Shown here one piece after another: positions 54,163-62,826 of a stretch of DNA of 64,000 nt. The first letter of the stretch is position 1. The number at the start of each line of letters is the position of its first letter. The notes below the pieces were generated by a model. The model worked only from the letters and a program-made list of their open reading frames with translations, was not told where the DNA came from and did not search any database. The stretch is from Pseudomonas sp. H9 (lineage in GTDB: Bacteria; Pseudomonadota; Gammaproteobacteria; Pseudomonadales; Pseudomonadaceae): the NCBI RefSeq assembly GCF_004353925.1, contig NZ_SMOK01000011.1:541531-605530 (forward strand). Direction: 5' to 3'. The translations under genes were made by a program, and so were the position numbers.

Positions 54163-55242
54163 ATGTACAAGACCATCGAACAACAAGTGCGTAGAAACAT
54201 CGCACCACCGGCGTTGCGCCGGGAGTTTCGCCAGCATGATTTCGAAAACCTACATTCTTTCTGCCTGCTGATCTTTGTGGTCAGCATTGGCATCTGGCTG
54301 CTGTTCGACGTGATCGTCAGTTACCTGGGCCAGCAGGACTTCACCTGGATCTCCATGGCGTTCATCACCATCATGGTGTGCATGACCATCATCCTGGCCT
54401 TCATTCACAAGGCCGGGCATTTCGACATCCTCAACCTGGCGTTCATCACCGTCATCACCCTGGCCATGCGCCTGGTGATCGAAGGCCTGCCGGTGGGTTT
54501 GCGGCCAGCCTGGCTGGTATTGGGCGCATCCACCGTGTTGTACAGCGTCTCGGTGCTGCCGGTACGACGCTGGTCATTTTTCGCCGTACTGGTGGTGTCC
54601 TGGATCAACCTTCACCCCTTCCAGGTGCCCGGCGTGCGCCTGTTCGACCTGCGGGGTTTGATGTTCCTGTGCTACGGCGTATTCATCAACGGCCTGATCA
54701 TCTACACCTACCTGAAAATGCGGCGCGCCAAACTGTACAACTTCTACATGTCCAAGGTGTTGCTCGACCAGGCGTACATCGACGTCCTCACCGAGATCCC
54801 CAACCGCCGCTCGTTCATGGCCAAAGCCCAGACCCACCTGCAAGACGACGACGTGCAACACCGCTACCTGGCAATGATCGACATCGATAACTTCAAGAAG
54901 GTCAATGACCGCTTCGGTCACGACATTGGCGATGTGGTACTCAAACGCACTGCGGCCAACATCAAAGCGTCGATGACCGAGTTCGAGTATGCACGGCTGG
55001 GTGGCGAGGAGTTTGTCATTTACCTGTGGGGCGTTGACCAGGCAGATGCCGAGCGACGCGTCGATGCCTTGTGTAAACGGGTCCGTGAAGACGCCGTGGA
55101 GCACCCGGTGACCATCAGTATCGGCCTGACCCGGATCCTGCACGACGACAACCTGACCAACGCCCTGGTCAAGGCCGACGAAGCCCTGTACCAGGCCAAA
55201 CATGGCGGCAAAGACCGCTACGTACTATGGCAACCGGTGTAG
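54163..55242 (+). CDS. Membrane diguanylate cyclase of the nfr operon
   Basis: 359 residues. Six hydrophobic segments in the first 190 residues (7TMR/MASE-like membrane sensor), then a GGDEF domain (about 200-355) with intact active site RLGGEEF, metal/substrate motifs DIDNFKKVNDRFGHDIGD and IGLTR, and KADEALYQAKHGGKDRY. No upstream RxxD inhibitory site is obvious before GGEEF. It lies 36 bases after the DUF4434 gene on the same strand, so it probably supplies the c-di-GMP that activates NfrB locally. Ribosome site is weak. Confidence 0.88.
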   Translation: MYKTIEQQVRRNIAPPALRREFRQHDFENLHSFCLLIFVVSIGIWLLFDVIVSYLGQQDFTWISMAFITIMVCMTIILAFIHKAGHFDILNLAFITVITLAMRLVIEGLPVGLRPAWLVLGASTVLYSVSVLPVRRWSFFAVLVVSWINLHPFQVPGVRLFDLRGLMFLCYGVFINGLIIYTYLKMRRAKLYNFYMSKVLLDQAYIDVLTEIPNRRSFMAKAQTHLQDDDVQHRYLAMIDIDNFKKVNDRFGHDIGDVVLKRTAANIKASMTEFEYARLGGEEFVIYLWGVDQADAERRVDALCKRVREDAVEHPVTISIGLTRILHDDNLTNALVKADEALYQAKHGGKDRYVLWQPV

Positions 55243-55250
55243 ACCCAGCA

Positions 55251-55318
55251 GGTGCGGGCTTGCCCCGCGATGCGATGTTGGTTGATAAATCGCCATCGCG
55301 AGGCAAGCCCGCTCCCAC
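55251..55318. repeat. REP doublet
   Basis: Inverted pair ggtgcgggcttgccccgcga / tcgcgaggcaagcccgctc, with small changes in both arms, 8 bases after the cyclase stop. Confidence 0.85.
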
Positions 55319-55335
55319 CAGGGTTTCAAAAATTC

Positions 55336-55420
55336 TGTGGGAGCGGGTTCACCCGCGAAGCAAACACCGCGGTGGATGGCACGGGCTTCGCCCGTGTTCG
55401 CGGCTGAAGCCGCTCCCACA
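55336..55420. repeat. Second-type palindromic repeat (gagcggcttcagccgcga family)
   Basis: tgtgggagcgggttcacccg... facing ...cgcggctgaagccgctccca with an inner acgggcttcgcccgt hairpin. It is a different sequence family from the other REPs in the window; only copy seen here. Confidence 0.75.
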
Positions 55421-55466
55421 GGATGGAGCAAGACAGTTGCTCCCATAGCAAGCCCACCCCCACCAA

Positions 55467-55772
55467 TCACCACTCATCGCTCGTCAGAATCGCCCGGGCA
55501 ATGTCTTCATCGCTGGCTTTGAGCCCCGGGTATTCCTGACGAACACGCTGCACCATCGCCTCCAGGTACACACCACGGATGGCACCGCCACTGGCAATGA
55601 ACGAAGACGCCTCGTCACGCGCCGGAATGATACGTTTGTCATCCTTGAAGGTGGAGTACAGCGAAGCGGATATACCCGCCGAGGTCGCAACGTCTTTGGC
55701 GTCAACATCCGCCAGAGCCGAACCCAAGGGCATGCACAGCACAAGCGAAGAAGCGATCAGTAAACGACGCAT
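55467..55772 (-). CDS. DUF2388 small secreted protein
   Basis: 101 residues with a signal peptide (about 1-21, ending SALA); GGAGG 7 bases before ATG. The mature domain matches the Pseudomonas DUF2388 pattern: ATSAGISASLYSTFKDDKRI, ARDEASSFIASGGAIRGVYL, DEDIARAILTSDEW. Function unknown. Such genes often occur in multiple copies in a genome; only one is in the window. Monocistronic by context. Confidence 0.8.
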   Translation of the reverse strand: MRRLLIASSLVLCMPLGSALADVDAKDVATSAGISASLYSTFKDDKRIIPARDEASSFIASGGAIRGVYLEAMVQRVRQEYPGLKASDEDIARAILTSDEW

Positions 55773-55884
55773 AATGGTGCCTCCGGAAATCGAGTACCTA
55801 CCCAGCTAAGATATGCGCCGCTTCGCCCAAGTTCCCTCAAATGGCCTATACCCAATAAGCCGTGGATCACAATCGGGGACGGTT

Positions 55885-57222
55885 ATGGCGGACTCAGGCA
55901 AGAAAATGACACTGGTCGGGCTCACCACACTGGTGACCGTCAACATGATGGGCTCGGGCATCATCATGCTGCCCACCAGCATGGCGCAACTGGGCGCGGT
56001 TTCGTTGTTGTCCTGGGTGGTGACGGCCATCGGCTCAATGGCAATCGCCTACAGTTTTACTCAATGCGGGGTGTACTGTTCACGCTCCGGGGGGCTGTCA
56101 GCCTATACCGAGGAGGCGCACGCCAAATCGGGGTTCTTTCTCTGCTCCTACCTGTACTTTCTGTCACTGGCCATTGCCAATGTTGCAGTGGCGATCTCCG
56201 CCGTCGGCTACATGACGGCCTTCCTTCCGTGGCTCGGCAGCAGCGCCATTGCCCTGTGTATCGGCACTATCGCCTTGCTGTGGCTGACGATTATCGCCAA
56301 CTTCGGCGGCCCGGCCATTACCGGGCGGATCGGCGCGATAACCGTCTGGGGCGTGATCATTCCGGTGGCCGGCTTGAGCGTGATTGGCTGGTTCTGGTTT
56401 GATCGCAGCGTGTTCACCCAGGCCTGGAACCCCAACGACTTGCCGATCTGGGAGGCTATCGGCAAGACCATCCCGCTGACCCTCTGGGCCTTTCTGGGCA
56501 TGGAGTCAGCCGCACAAGCGTTCGATGCCGTGGAAAACCCCAAGCGTAATGTGCCCCTTGCCTGCCTGTTCGGTACCCTCGGAGCAGCGGTGGTCTATGT
56601 GCTGTCGACCACGGTAATCCAGGGCATTGTGCCCAACGCAGAACTGGCCAATGCCTCGGCGCCGTTCGCCCTGGTGTACGCGAAAATGTTCTCCCCACTG
56701 GTTGGCAACATCATCATGGTGTTGGCGGTACTGGCCTGCGTCGGCTCGCTGCTGGGCTGGCAATTCACCCTGGCGCAAACGGCCAAGATGACCGCCGATC
56801 AAGGCATGTTCCCGCAGTTGTTCTCCCGGCTCAGTGCCTTGAATGCGCCGATTCTTGGCATGGTGGTCTGCGGGGTACTGCAAACGATCATGGCCCTGTC
56901 GACGATCTCGCCCAACGCCAGTGCGCAGTTCGCCAAGCTGGTCAGCCTGGCCGCAGTGACCAACCTGATTCCCTACGTAACGGCATTGACCGGCCTGTTG
57001 GCGATCATGCACAAGGCCAGGGTCGGGCCTGCGGTGTACAGCCGCAATACCCTGGTGCTGCTGGTTGCCGTGGGCTATTCGTTGTACGCCCTGTATGCCT
57101 GTGGCATGGAGGCGGTGCTTAACGGCGCTTTGGTGCTGGCGTTCGGTTACCTGTTGTACGGCTTTGTCGCCAAGCGTTTCATCATTCAGCAGGCTGCGGC
57201 CGAACGTACCGAAACACCTTGA
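55885..57222 (+). CDS. potE: APC-family amino acid/polyamine antiporter, PotE-like
   Basis: 445 residues from ATG 55885, in place of a longer frame starting at 55813; MADSGKKMTLVGLTTLVTVN matches the family's N-terminus. About 12 membrane segments. Features of PotE (putrescine-ornithine antiporter): TVNMMGSGIIMLPTSMAQLG, GGLSAYTEEAHAKSGFF, WAFLGMESAAQAFDAVENPK, GSLLGWQFTLAQTAKMTADQ. Inner membrane. The next gene, a periplasmic amino-acid-binding-type protein, begins 13 bases after its stop. Substrate uncertain between putrescine/ornithine and other basic amines. Confidence 0.8.
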   Translation: MADSGKKMTLVGLTTLVTVNMMGSGIIMLPTSMAQLGAVSLLSWVVTAIGSMAIAYSFTQCGVYCSRSGGLSAYTEEAHAKSGFFLCSYLYFLSLAIANVAVAISAVGYMTAFLPWLGSSAIALCIGTIALLWLTIIANFGGPAITGRIGAITVWGVIIPVAGLSVIGWFWFDRSVFTQAWNPNDLPIWEAIGKTIPLTLWAFLGMESAAQAFDAVENPKRNVPLACLFGTLGAAVVYVLSTTVIQGIVPNAELANASAPFALVYAKMFSPLVGNIIMVLAVLACVGSLLGWQFTLAQTAKMTADQGMFPQLFSRLSALNAPILGMVVCGVLQTIMALSTISPNASAQFAKLVSLAAVTNLIPYVTALTGLLAIMHKARVGPAVYSRNTLVLLVAVGYSLYALYACGMEAVLNGALVLAFGYLLYGFVAKRFIIQQAAAERTETP

Positions 57223-57234
57223 ACGGGAGCTGAC

Positions 57235-58125
57235 ATGACGTCCACCCTTGTACGCCTTACCTGCCTGCTCACATTGTTGCCGGCCCTCGCCACGGCCAAC
57301 ACCCTGGAGCGCGTGCGCAGCAGCCAGACCTTGACCCTGGGTTACCTGCCGGACTTTGCCCCTTTCAGCGTGCAAGACGGTGACAAGGCCAGTGGCTATG
57401 CCATCGACCTGTGCCTGAAGGTGGCTGAACAGGTGAAGGTGACCGTAGCCCGCCCTGACCTACGCGTAAGCTTTGAAACAGTAGCGCTGGCCGATGAGAT
57501 CAGTGCCGTCAGTTCCGGTCAGGTCGATCTGCTCTGCACCCCGACCGTGGCCACCCTGCAACGGCGTCAGCAGGTCAGCTTTTCCATACCGATCTACACT
57601 GCTGGCGTTAGCGCTGTGGTACGCAAGGACGCGCCTGAGCCGCTGCTCAATGTGCTCAACGGCAAGCAGGCGCACACGGGGCCCACTTGGCGGGCAACGG
57701 TCAATCGTGGCCTGGCCAATCAGACCTTTGCCGTGGTCGCCGGTGGCGTGACGGAGCAATGGGTGCATAGGCAACTGCAGTCTCTGGGGGTGATCGCCAC
57801 CGTCGTCGCCGTGGCCAACAACGCCGCTGGGCTGCAAGCCGTTGCTCAGGGCAAGGCCGATGCGTTCTTCTCTGAACGCATGCTGCTGAAGAACCTGTTG
57901 GCGCACGCTGATAACGAGACGTTGATGCTGGTCGAGCGCACCTACGACTACGCGCCGGTGTCGATGGTGCTCCCCCGTGCCGACGAGGATTTTCGTCTGC
58001 TGGTGGATACCGTGCTCAGCAACCTGTACCGCTCCGGAGACATCGAGCAAGGCTACGCAACGTACCTGGGCGGCACGACCAAGGCGATCAGGCGGTTGTT
58101 CTCACTGTACGCCTTACCGTTGTAG
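57235..58125 (+). CDS. Periplasmic amino-acid-binding-type protein (SBP_bac_3)
   Basis: 296 residues; signal peptide about 1-21 (ATA, then NTLERV); GGGAG 5 bases before ATG. Two-lobe extracellular solute-binding fold: LTLGYLPDFAPFSVQDGDKA, GYAIDLCLKVAEQV, VDLLCTPTVATLQRRQQVSF, KADAFFSERMLLKNLL, DYAPVSMVLPRADEDFRLLV. No ABC permease or ATPase is nearby, so it is an orphan binding protein, perhaps a sensor or a partner of the PotE-like permease encoded 13 bases upstream. Ligand unknown. Confidence 0.78.
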   Translation: MTSTLVRLTCLLTLLPALATANTLERVRSSQTLTLGYLPDFAPFSVQDGDKASGYAIDLCLKVAEQVKVTVARPDLRVSFETVALADEISAVSSGQVDLLCTPTVATLQRRQQVSFSIPIYTAGVSAVVRKDAPEPLLNVLNGKQAHTGPTWRATVNRGLANQTFAVVAGGVTEQWVHRQLQSLGVIATVVAVANNAAGLQAVAQGKADAFFSERMLLKNLLAHADNETLMLVERTYDYAPVSMVLPRADEDFRLLVDTVLSNLYRSGDIEQGYATYLGGTTKAIRRLFSLYALPL

Positions 58126-58148
58126 CCACGCCCAGGCACGTCGCCAGT

Positions 58149-58352
58149 TTATTGCCCTCGTTGGCGCAGGGCCGTCACCGTTTCACCACCGACGCCCCAA
58201 TTGTCGGTGGGCACTTCCTCGATCACCACGAAGGTCGAGGCCGGCGGTTTGTTCAACACCTGGCGCAACAGCTCGGTGCTCCCTTCAATCAGCGCACGTT
58301 TTTGCTCGGCGCTGACCCCTTCCTCAGTGACCCGAATATGAACGTAAGGCAT
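58149..58352 (-). CDS. 4-oxalocrotonate tautomerase-family protein
   Basis: 67 residues, typical length. The N-terminal proline after Met (MPYVHIRVTEEGVSAEQKRA) is the catalytic base; EVPTDNWGVGGETVTALRQR is the usual C-terminal block. Hexameric small tautomerases act on 2-hydroxymuconate-like substrates, but no aromatic-degradation genes are adjacent. It follows the SDR gene on the same strand by 20 bases, and the pair is divergent from a LysR regulator. Confidence 0.88.
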   Translation of the reverse strand: MPYVHIRVTEEGVSAEQKRALIEGSTELLRQVLNKPPASTFVVIEEVPTDNWGVGGETVTALRQRGQ

Positions 58353-58372
58353 GGTGTGTTCACTCCTATTGA

Positions 58373-59113
58373 TTACCAGACACCCGTCGCCGAACCACCG
58401 TCCACGGCGATCACCGTACCGGTGACAAAACGTGAATCGCTCAAGTACAACACCGCATCGACCACATCTTCCGGCGTGCCGATCTGCCCGGTCGGCGCCA
58501 GTGCCTTGAACGCGGCGCGGGCCTGCGGGTCGTCGCCATGCAGCGGGGTGTCGATGATCCCCGGGGCCACGGCATTGACCTGTACTTGTGCTGGCGCAAG
58601 TTCCAACGCCAGGGCGCGCACGGCTTGATTCAAGCCACCCTTGATCAGTACCGGCAGCAACGCCGGTACCTTGCGGTTCGGTTGCAAGGCAATCGATGCG
58701 GTAATGGCGATGATATGCCCGGCGCCATTACCGCTCATATGCCGGGCCGCCGCCTGCGCCGGATACACAAAGCCCTTGAGATTGGTATCGACGATGGCCT
58801 CGATGTCGGCCGGTGTGTAATCGGCCACCGGCTTGCCAATGAAAATACCGGCGTTGTTGACCAGCACATCGACTTTGCCGAACGCCTCAATGGCCTGCGC
58901 GAACAGCTTCTCGGCGGTTTCCGGCAGGGATATATCCCCTTCCACCAACAAGAAATTAGCCGGGTTGCCAAGCTTGGCCGCCGCATCCTGCAAACGCGCC
59001 AGCGTCCGCGCATTGCCAACGACATTGTCGCCGCGTTGCAGGTAAGCCTTGGCGATGGCAAAACCCAAGCCACTGGAGGCGCCCGTTACGATGACCGTTT
59101 TATTGCTGTGCAT
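58373..59113 (-). CDS. Short-chain dehydrogenase/reductase lacking the usual catalytic Tyr
   Basis: 246 residues from ATG 59113 (AGGAG 8 bases before; the longer frame upstream is rejected). Cofactor site TGASSGLG, NAG motif VLVNNAGIFIG, DTNLKGF. The usual S...YxxxK region reads ITASIALQPNRKVPALLPVLIKGG: (parts ITASIALQPNRK, VPALLPVLIKGG), so Lys is kept but Pro stands where Tyr is expected. It may be a non-classical SDR or use another residue. Ends VTGTVIAVDGGSATGVW as in Fabg-like SDRs. Operon with the tautomerase, probably controlled by the divergent LysR regulator. Confidence 0.82.
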   Translation of the reverse strand: MHSNKTVIVTGASSGLGFAIAKAYLQRGDNVVGNARTLARLQDAAAKLGNPANFLLVEGDISLPETAEKLFAQAIEAFGKVDVLVNNAGIFIGKPVADYTPADIEAIVDTNLKGFVYPAQAAARHMSGNGAGHIIAITASIALQPNRKVPALLPVLIKGGLNQAVRALALELAPAQVQVNAVAPGIIDTPLHGDDPQARAAFKALAPTGQIGTPEDVVDAVLYLSDSRFVTGTVIAVDGGSATGVW

Positions 59114-59240
59114 GATCGATAGCTCCTGAAGACCAGGCAGTAGGCCCGGTACATGGCGCTCACTGTAATTACCAACTGCCACTTGAAAAATACTGCGCGT
59201 GGAACTTGAATAGATACCTCATGTAATTAATTGAGTCGCC

Positions 59241-60143
59241 ATGACCCGCCTTTTCGACGATGTTCAACTGGGCAGCATCGAGCTGTTCTGCCTCGCGGCG
59301 CAAACCAGCAGCTTTACTGCAGCGGCCGCTCAGGCCGGCGTCACCCCGGCGGCCGTCAGCCGTTCCATAGCCCGTTTGGAAGAACGCCTGGGCGTGCGCT
59401 TGTTCGTGCGCACCACCCGCCAGGTGCGCCTGACCGACAGTGGCCAGCGTTACTTCGAACGCTGTCGCCAGGCACTGAGCCAACTGGTGGATGCTGAGCG
59501 CGAAGTCACCGGCTCACAGGCAGAGCCGTCCGGCGTGCTGCGCATCAGCATGCCGACCCCCTATGCGCACTACCGGTTGTTGCCACGGCTGCCACAGTTC
59601 CGCCAGCGCTACCCGCAGGTACGCATCGACGTCCACGTCAGCAACCGCAACATCGACTTTGCTGACGAGGGCTACGACCTGGCGATCCGTGGCCGTGAAC
59701 CGGCCGACTCCAACCTGATCGCCCGCCGCCTGGAAGATGCTGAGCTGGTGGTGGTCGCCACCCCAGCGTACTTGCGCCGCGCAGGAACACCGCAATCCCC
59801 ATACGACTTGCACGCGCATGAGTGCATCCAGTTCGAAATTCCCAGCAGCGGGCGCGCCAGCAGTTGGTCGTTTCGGCTTGAAGGTAAAACCGTGGAGATC
59901 CCCACCACCGGCAGCTATACCTGCCTGGAGGACTTCCTCGCTACCGTGACCCTGGTAAAAAGCGGCGCCGGGCTGATGCAGGCCTATCGCTTCACCGTGC
60001 AACAGGAATTGGACAGCGGCCAGCTGCAGGAAGTGCTCAGCGACTTCGGCGGCACTTCGCGGCCGTTCATGCTCATCTACCCTCACGCGCGTCATGTGCC
60101 GCTGCGGGTCAGGGCGATGATTGATTTCCTGCTAGCGGAGTAA
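59241..60143 (+). CDS. LysR-family transcriptional regulator
   Basis: 300 residues. Winged helix-turn-helix at 10-65 (IELFCLAAQTSSFTAAAAQA, GVTPAAVSRSIARLEERLGV, LFVRTTRQVRLTDSG), then a type-2 periplasmic-binding effector domain (RQRYPQVRIDVHVSNRNIDF, GYDLAIRGREP, LVKSGAGLMQAYRF). Resembles the CrgA/AaeR-like subgroup. Divergent from the SDR-tautomerase pair with 127 bases between, the classical arrangement for a regulator of that pair. Effector unknown. Confidence 0.88.
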   Translation: MTRLFDDVQLGSIELFCLAAQTSSFTAAAAQAGVTPAAVSRSIARLEERLGVRLFVRTTRQVRLTDSGQRYFERCRQALSQLVDAEREVTGSQAEPSGVLRISMPTPYAHYRLLPRLPQFRQRYPQVRIDVHVSNRNIDFADEGYDLAIRGREPADSNLIARRLEDAELVVVATPAYLRRAGTPQSPYDLHAHECIQFEIPSSGRASSWSFRLEGKTVEIPTTGSYTCLEDFLATVTLVKSGAGLMQAYRFTVQQELDSGQLQEVLSDFGGTSRPFMLIYPHARHVPLRVRAMIDFLLAE

Positions 60144-60164
60144 CTCGGTAGGTACAGGCTGTCT

Positions 60165-60230
60165 GTGTGGGCTCGCCCGGCGATTACGGTCTGTCAGTCA
60201 CTTCGCGTCGCGGGGCAAGCCCGCTCCTGC
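60165..60230. repeat. REP doublet (left arm decayed)
   Basis: Left arm reads gtgtgggctcgcccggcgat (changed), right arm gcgtcgcggggcaagcccgctcc is intact. Confidence 0.75.
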
Positions 60231-60281
60231 CTACCGGGTCTGCTTTAATGAAGCAGACCCGGTTCTTCAGAGCATGCGCCC

Positions 60282-61169
60282 ATGGAACGCCTCACCGCCA
60301 AAGACTTCGCCCCGGAACTGCTGGAACTCTACGATTTCTATGCCCACGGCCGCATCAATCGCCGTGAGTTTCTCGACCGTGCAGCAGCCTTCACGCTGGC
60401 CGGGATGAGCGCCAGCGCGCTGTTGACCTCCTTGAGCCCGAACTACGCACTGGCCGTGCAAGTCCCGGCCAGCGACCCGGACATTGTCGCCGAGTACATC
60501 ACCTACCCTTCGCCCAAAGGCCATGGTCAGGTACGTGGTTATCTGGTGCGCCCCGCCAAGGCGCAGGGCAAAGTCCCAGGTGTTGTGGTGGTGCATGAAA
60601 ACCGCGGGCTCAACCCTTACATCGAAGATGTCGCCCGACGCCTGGCCAAAGCCGGTTTCGTGGCCTTGGCGCCCGACGGCCTGAGTTCGGTGGGCGGCTA
60701 CCCAGGCGATGACGACAAGGGCCGTGAGCTGCAGGCCAGCGTCGATCCAGAGAAACTTATGAACGACTTCTTCGCCGCCCTCGAATGGCTGATGAAAAAC
60801 GACGCCACCACCGACAAGGTCGGGATCACCGGTTTTTGCTACGGAGGCGGTGTGGCCAACGCAGCGGCGGTGGCCTACCCGGAACTCGCGGCTGCAGTGC
60901 CCTTCTACGGACGCCAACCGGACGCCAAGGATGTGCCGAAAATCAAGGCACCGCTGCTGTTGCACTACGGTGAACTCGACACCCGCATCAACGAAGGCTG
61001 GCCCGCCTTTGAACAAGCGCTCAAGGCTGCGGGTAAAACCTACGAAGCCTATTTTTATCCCGGGGCCAATCACGGCTTTCATAACGACACCACGCCCCGC
61101 TACGACGAGGCGGCGGCGAAGCTGGCGTGGGATCGGACCCTGGCCTGGTTCCGGCGTTACCTGGCATAA
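60282..61169 (+). CDS. Dienelactone hydrolase-family protein with Tat signal
   Basis: 295 residues. The N-terminus has a twin-arginine-like signal ([20 protein letters not shown]), so the protein may be exported folded. The alpha/beta-hydrolase domain has nucleophile Cys in [14 protein letters not shown], Asp in [11 protein letters not shown] and His in [12 protein letters not shown], the Cys-Asp-His triad of dienelactone hydrolases. [20 protein letters not shown] is the oxyanion region. Similar to YghX-type proteins. Substrate unknown. No operon partner; a REP lies upstream. Confidence 0.85.
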   Translation: MERLTAKDFAPELLELYDFYAHGRINRREFLDRAAAFTLAGMSASALLTSLSPNYALAVQVPASDPDIVAEYITYPSPKGHGQVRGYLVRPAKAQGKVPGVVVVHENRGLNPYIEDVARRLAKAGFVALAPDGLSSVGGYPGDDDKGRELQASVDPEKLMNDFFAALEWLMKNDATTDKVGITGFCYGGGVANAAAVAYPELAAAVPFYGRQPDAKDVPKIKAPLLLHYGELDTRINEGWPAFEQALKAAGKTYEAYFYPGANHGFHNDTTPRYDEAAAKLAWDRTLAWFRRYLA

Positions 61170-61271
61170 ACAGCAAAAATACACACCCGGAAACAATCGC
61201 CCTTTTGCCAAGCCTTCGCCCATCTGGTGGCATGCTCGCTTTCAACCACAAGCCACGTCAGGAGACAGGCG

Positions 61272-61991
61272 ATGAAAACCATGGTGGTAGGTGCCAGCAA
61301 AGGCTTGGGCCGGGCGTTGATCGAGGGATTGGGTGAAGCGGGCGACACGCTGATCGGCGTGTCACGCCAACGCCCTGAAGGCTTGGTGGCGCAGCCCGGT
61401 GTACAGGTGCAATGGATCGAAGCCGACCTGGCCCACCCCAAGGCCGCCGCAGCGCACTTGCAACAGGCGTTGCAAGGCCAGGCGCTGGACACACTGATCT
61501 ATAACCTGGGAATCTGGGAATCCCAGGCCTTCACTGCAGCCTACGACTTTCTCGCCGATGATGAAGCGCAGATCGAGGCCATTGTCAGTTGTAACATCAG
61601 CGCCCCGCTGCTGTTGATCAAACGCCTGCTACCGACCTTGCTGCAGAGCCCACGGCCACGAATCATCCTCACTGGTTCAACCTCGGGGCTGCCGCAAAGT
61701 GGCCGCCCGGAAGTAACCTTCGGGGCCTCGAAATTCGCCTTGCGGGGTATCGCCGATGCCTTGCGTGAAGGCTTTCGCCATCAAAACCTGGGGGTGACCT
61801 GCCTGAACCTGGGTTACCTGAACACCGATGACCCGCTGACCACCCCACGCGAGCTGGCGGCGCAACACGGCGAAGGCCAGTTGATCCCAGTACACGATGT
61901 GGTACAGGTGGTGCGCATGGCATTGAGCCTGTCGTCGGCCAGTTTTGTTCGCGAACTGACCTTGCCCGCCCTGCTGGATGAACGCTTTTGA
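61272..61991 (+). CDS. Short-chain dehydrogenase/reductase with Phe in place of catalytic Tyr
   Basis: 239 residues from ATG 61272 (AGGAG 8 bases before; an earlier ATG at 61227 lacks it). Cofactor site VVGASKGLGRALIEG, YNLGIWE in place of NNAG, catalytic Ser in LTGSTSGLPQ, and the YxxxK motif reads FGASK, so the catalytic Tyr is Phe. Likely altered or lost reductase activity, or a non-enzymatic/NAD-sensing role. Cytosolic. Lies 102 bases after the dienelactone hydrolase gene; no clear partner. Confidence 0.8.
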   Translation: MKTMVVGASKGLGRALIEGLGEAGDTLIGVSRQRPEGLVAQPGVQVQWIEADLAHPKAAAAHLQQALQGQALDTLIYNLGIWESQAFTAAYDFLADDEAQIEAIVSCNISAPLLLIKRLLPTLLQSPRPRIILTGSTSGLPQSGRPEVTFGASKFALRGIADALREGFRHQNLGVTCLNLGYLNTDDPLTTPRELAAQHGEGQLIPVHDVVQVVRMALSLSSASFVRELTLPALLDERF

Positions 61992-62000
61992 ACCTCGCCC

Positions 62001-62072
62001 TGTAGGCGCGGGGTTGCCCCGCGACGCGATGTGTCTGATAGATAGCTATCGCGGGGCAAGCCCGCTCCTACA
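62001..62072. repeat. REP doublet overlapping the DUF1652 gene end
   Basis: Inverted pair gtaggcgcggggttgcccc / gcggggcaagcccgctcctac; left arm altered. The right arm is inside the 3' end of the gene at 62046. Confidence 0.85.
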
Positions 62073-62312
62073 GGCCTGCCCAAGGCGCTGTTCCTCGCGC
62101 ACCTGGGCCACCAGCGCGGCCAGCTCGTGGCAACTGGTGAGGCTGTGGATGCGCACACCGGTAACCGTCACGCAATTACTCAAGCTATCACCCTGCCCCA
62201 ACTGAATGGTCAGGTGCTCATCGTCAGTGCACGACACCACACTACGATCAGGCAGAAACGCCTGCTCCAGCAGCTGGCACAGCTCAAGGCTGGAAACGCC
62301 AATCAATGACAT
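62046..62312 (-). CDS. DUF1652 small protein with REP-derived C-terminus
   Basis: 88 residues. The first 75 or so match the Pseudomonas DUF1652 pattern: MSLIGVSSLELCQLLEQAFL, HLTIQLGQGDS, VTGVRIHSLTSCHELAALVA. The last residues (QACRSGLAPR) are translated from a REP arm, so the original stop has been lost or replaced. Ribosome site GAGGATCGC lies about 8 bases before the ATG. Function unknown. Confidence 0.75.
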   Translation of the reverse strand: MSLIGVSSLELCQLLEQAFLPDRSVVSCTDDEHLTIQLGQGDSLSNCVTVTGVRIHSLTSCHELAALVAQVREEQRLGQACRSGLAPR

Positions 62313-62597
62313 GGTGCGATCCTCACAGGTGACCGGCTCGACTGCTCAGTAACTACCGAGCAACCCTTCACGGCCAATTGAAATTACTGATGCCGCAACG
62401 GTGGCCTCATGCAGCACAACAATCAGCAGGTCTGCTCCTTCAGCTGAGCCGCTTTCGCGCCCTGAAGTTCACACCCACCGTGCACGCTGCAGATGAACGG
62501 CGCAGGCAATCCGATTGAATTTTTTCAGCCCTGCGCAACTCATTACACACAAGGAAGGGATGTACTCGGTCACAGCTGAAAGGAACTGTTTAGCCCT

Positions 62598-62825
62598 ATG
62601 AACACTGCAAAACTTTTCGTCATTGACTATGCACTGCACGGCGAACCCAAATCGTTCATTGTCCGTGCCGAAACCATGGACAACGCCGAAGCCTGGCACT
62701 GGGCGAGTTGCGACGCGGGAGTGGGTCGTATTGGCCGTTACGGGCGCGAGAAAATCAAGAAAATCAGCCAGCCACTGGCGGAACGCTACGGCATCACCGA
62801 AGTGAAATGGCGCCTGTCGCGGTGA
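62598..62825 (+). CDS. Small conserved protein, DUF6555-like
   Basis: 75 residues; GAAAGGAA lies about 11 bases before the ATG. MNTAKLFVIDYALHGEPKSF, DNAEAWHWASCDAGVGRIG and ERYGITEVKW fit a small family widespread in Pseudomonas that I recall as DUF6555. One Cys, several Trp, no signal peptide; probably cytosolic. The stop is only a base or so from the stop of convergent alkA. Function unknown. The 285 bases upstream (62313-62597) show no other gene. Confidence 0.65.
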   Translation: MNTAKLFVIDYALHGEPKSFIVRAETMDNAEAWHWASCDAGVGRIGRYGREKIKKISQPLAERYGITEVKWRLSR

Positions 62826-62826
62826 G

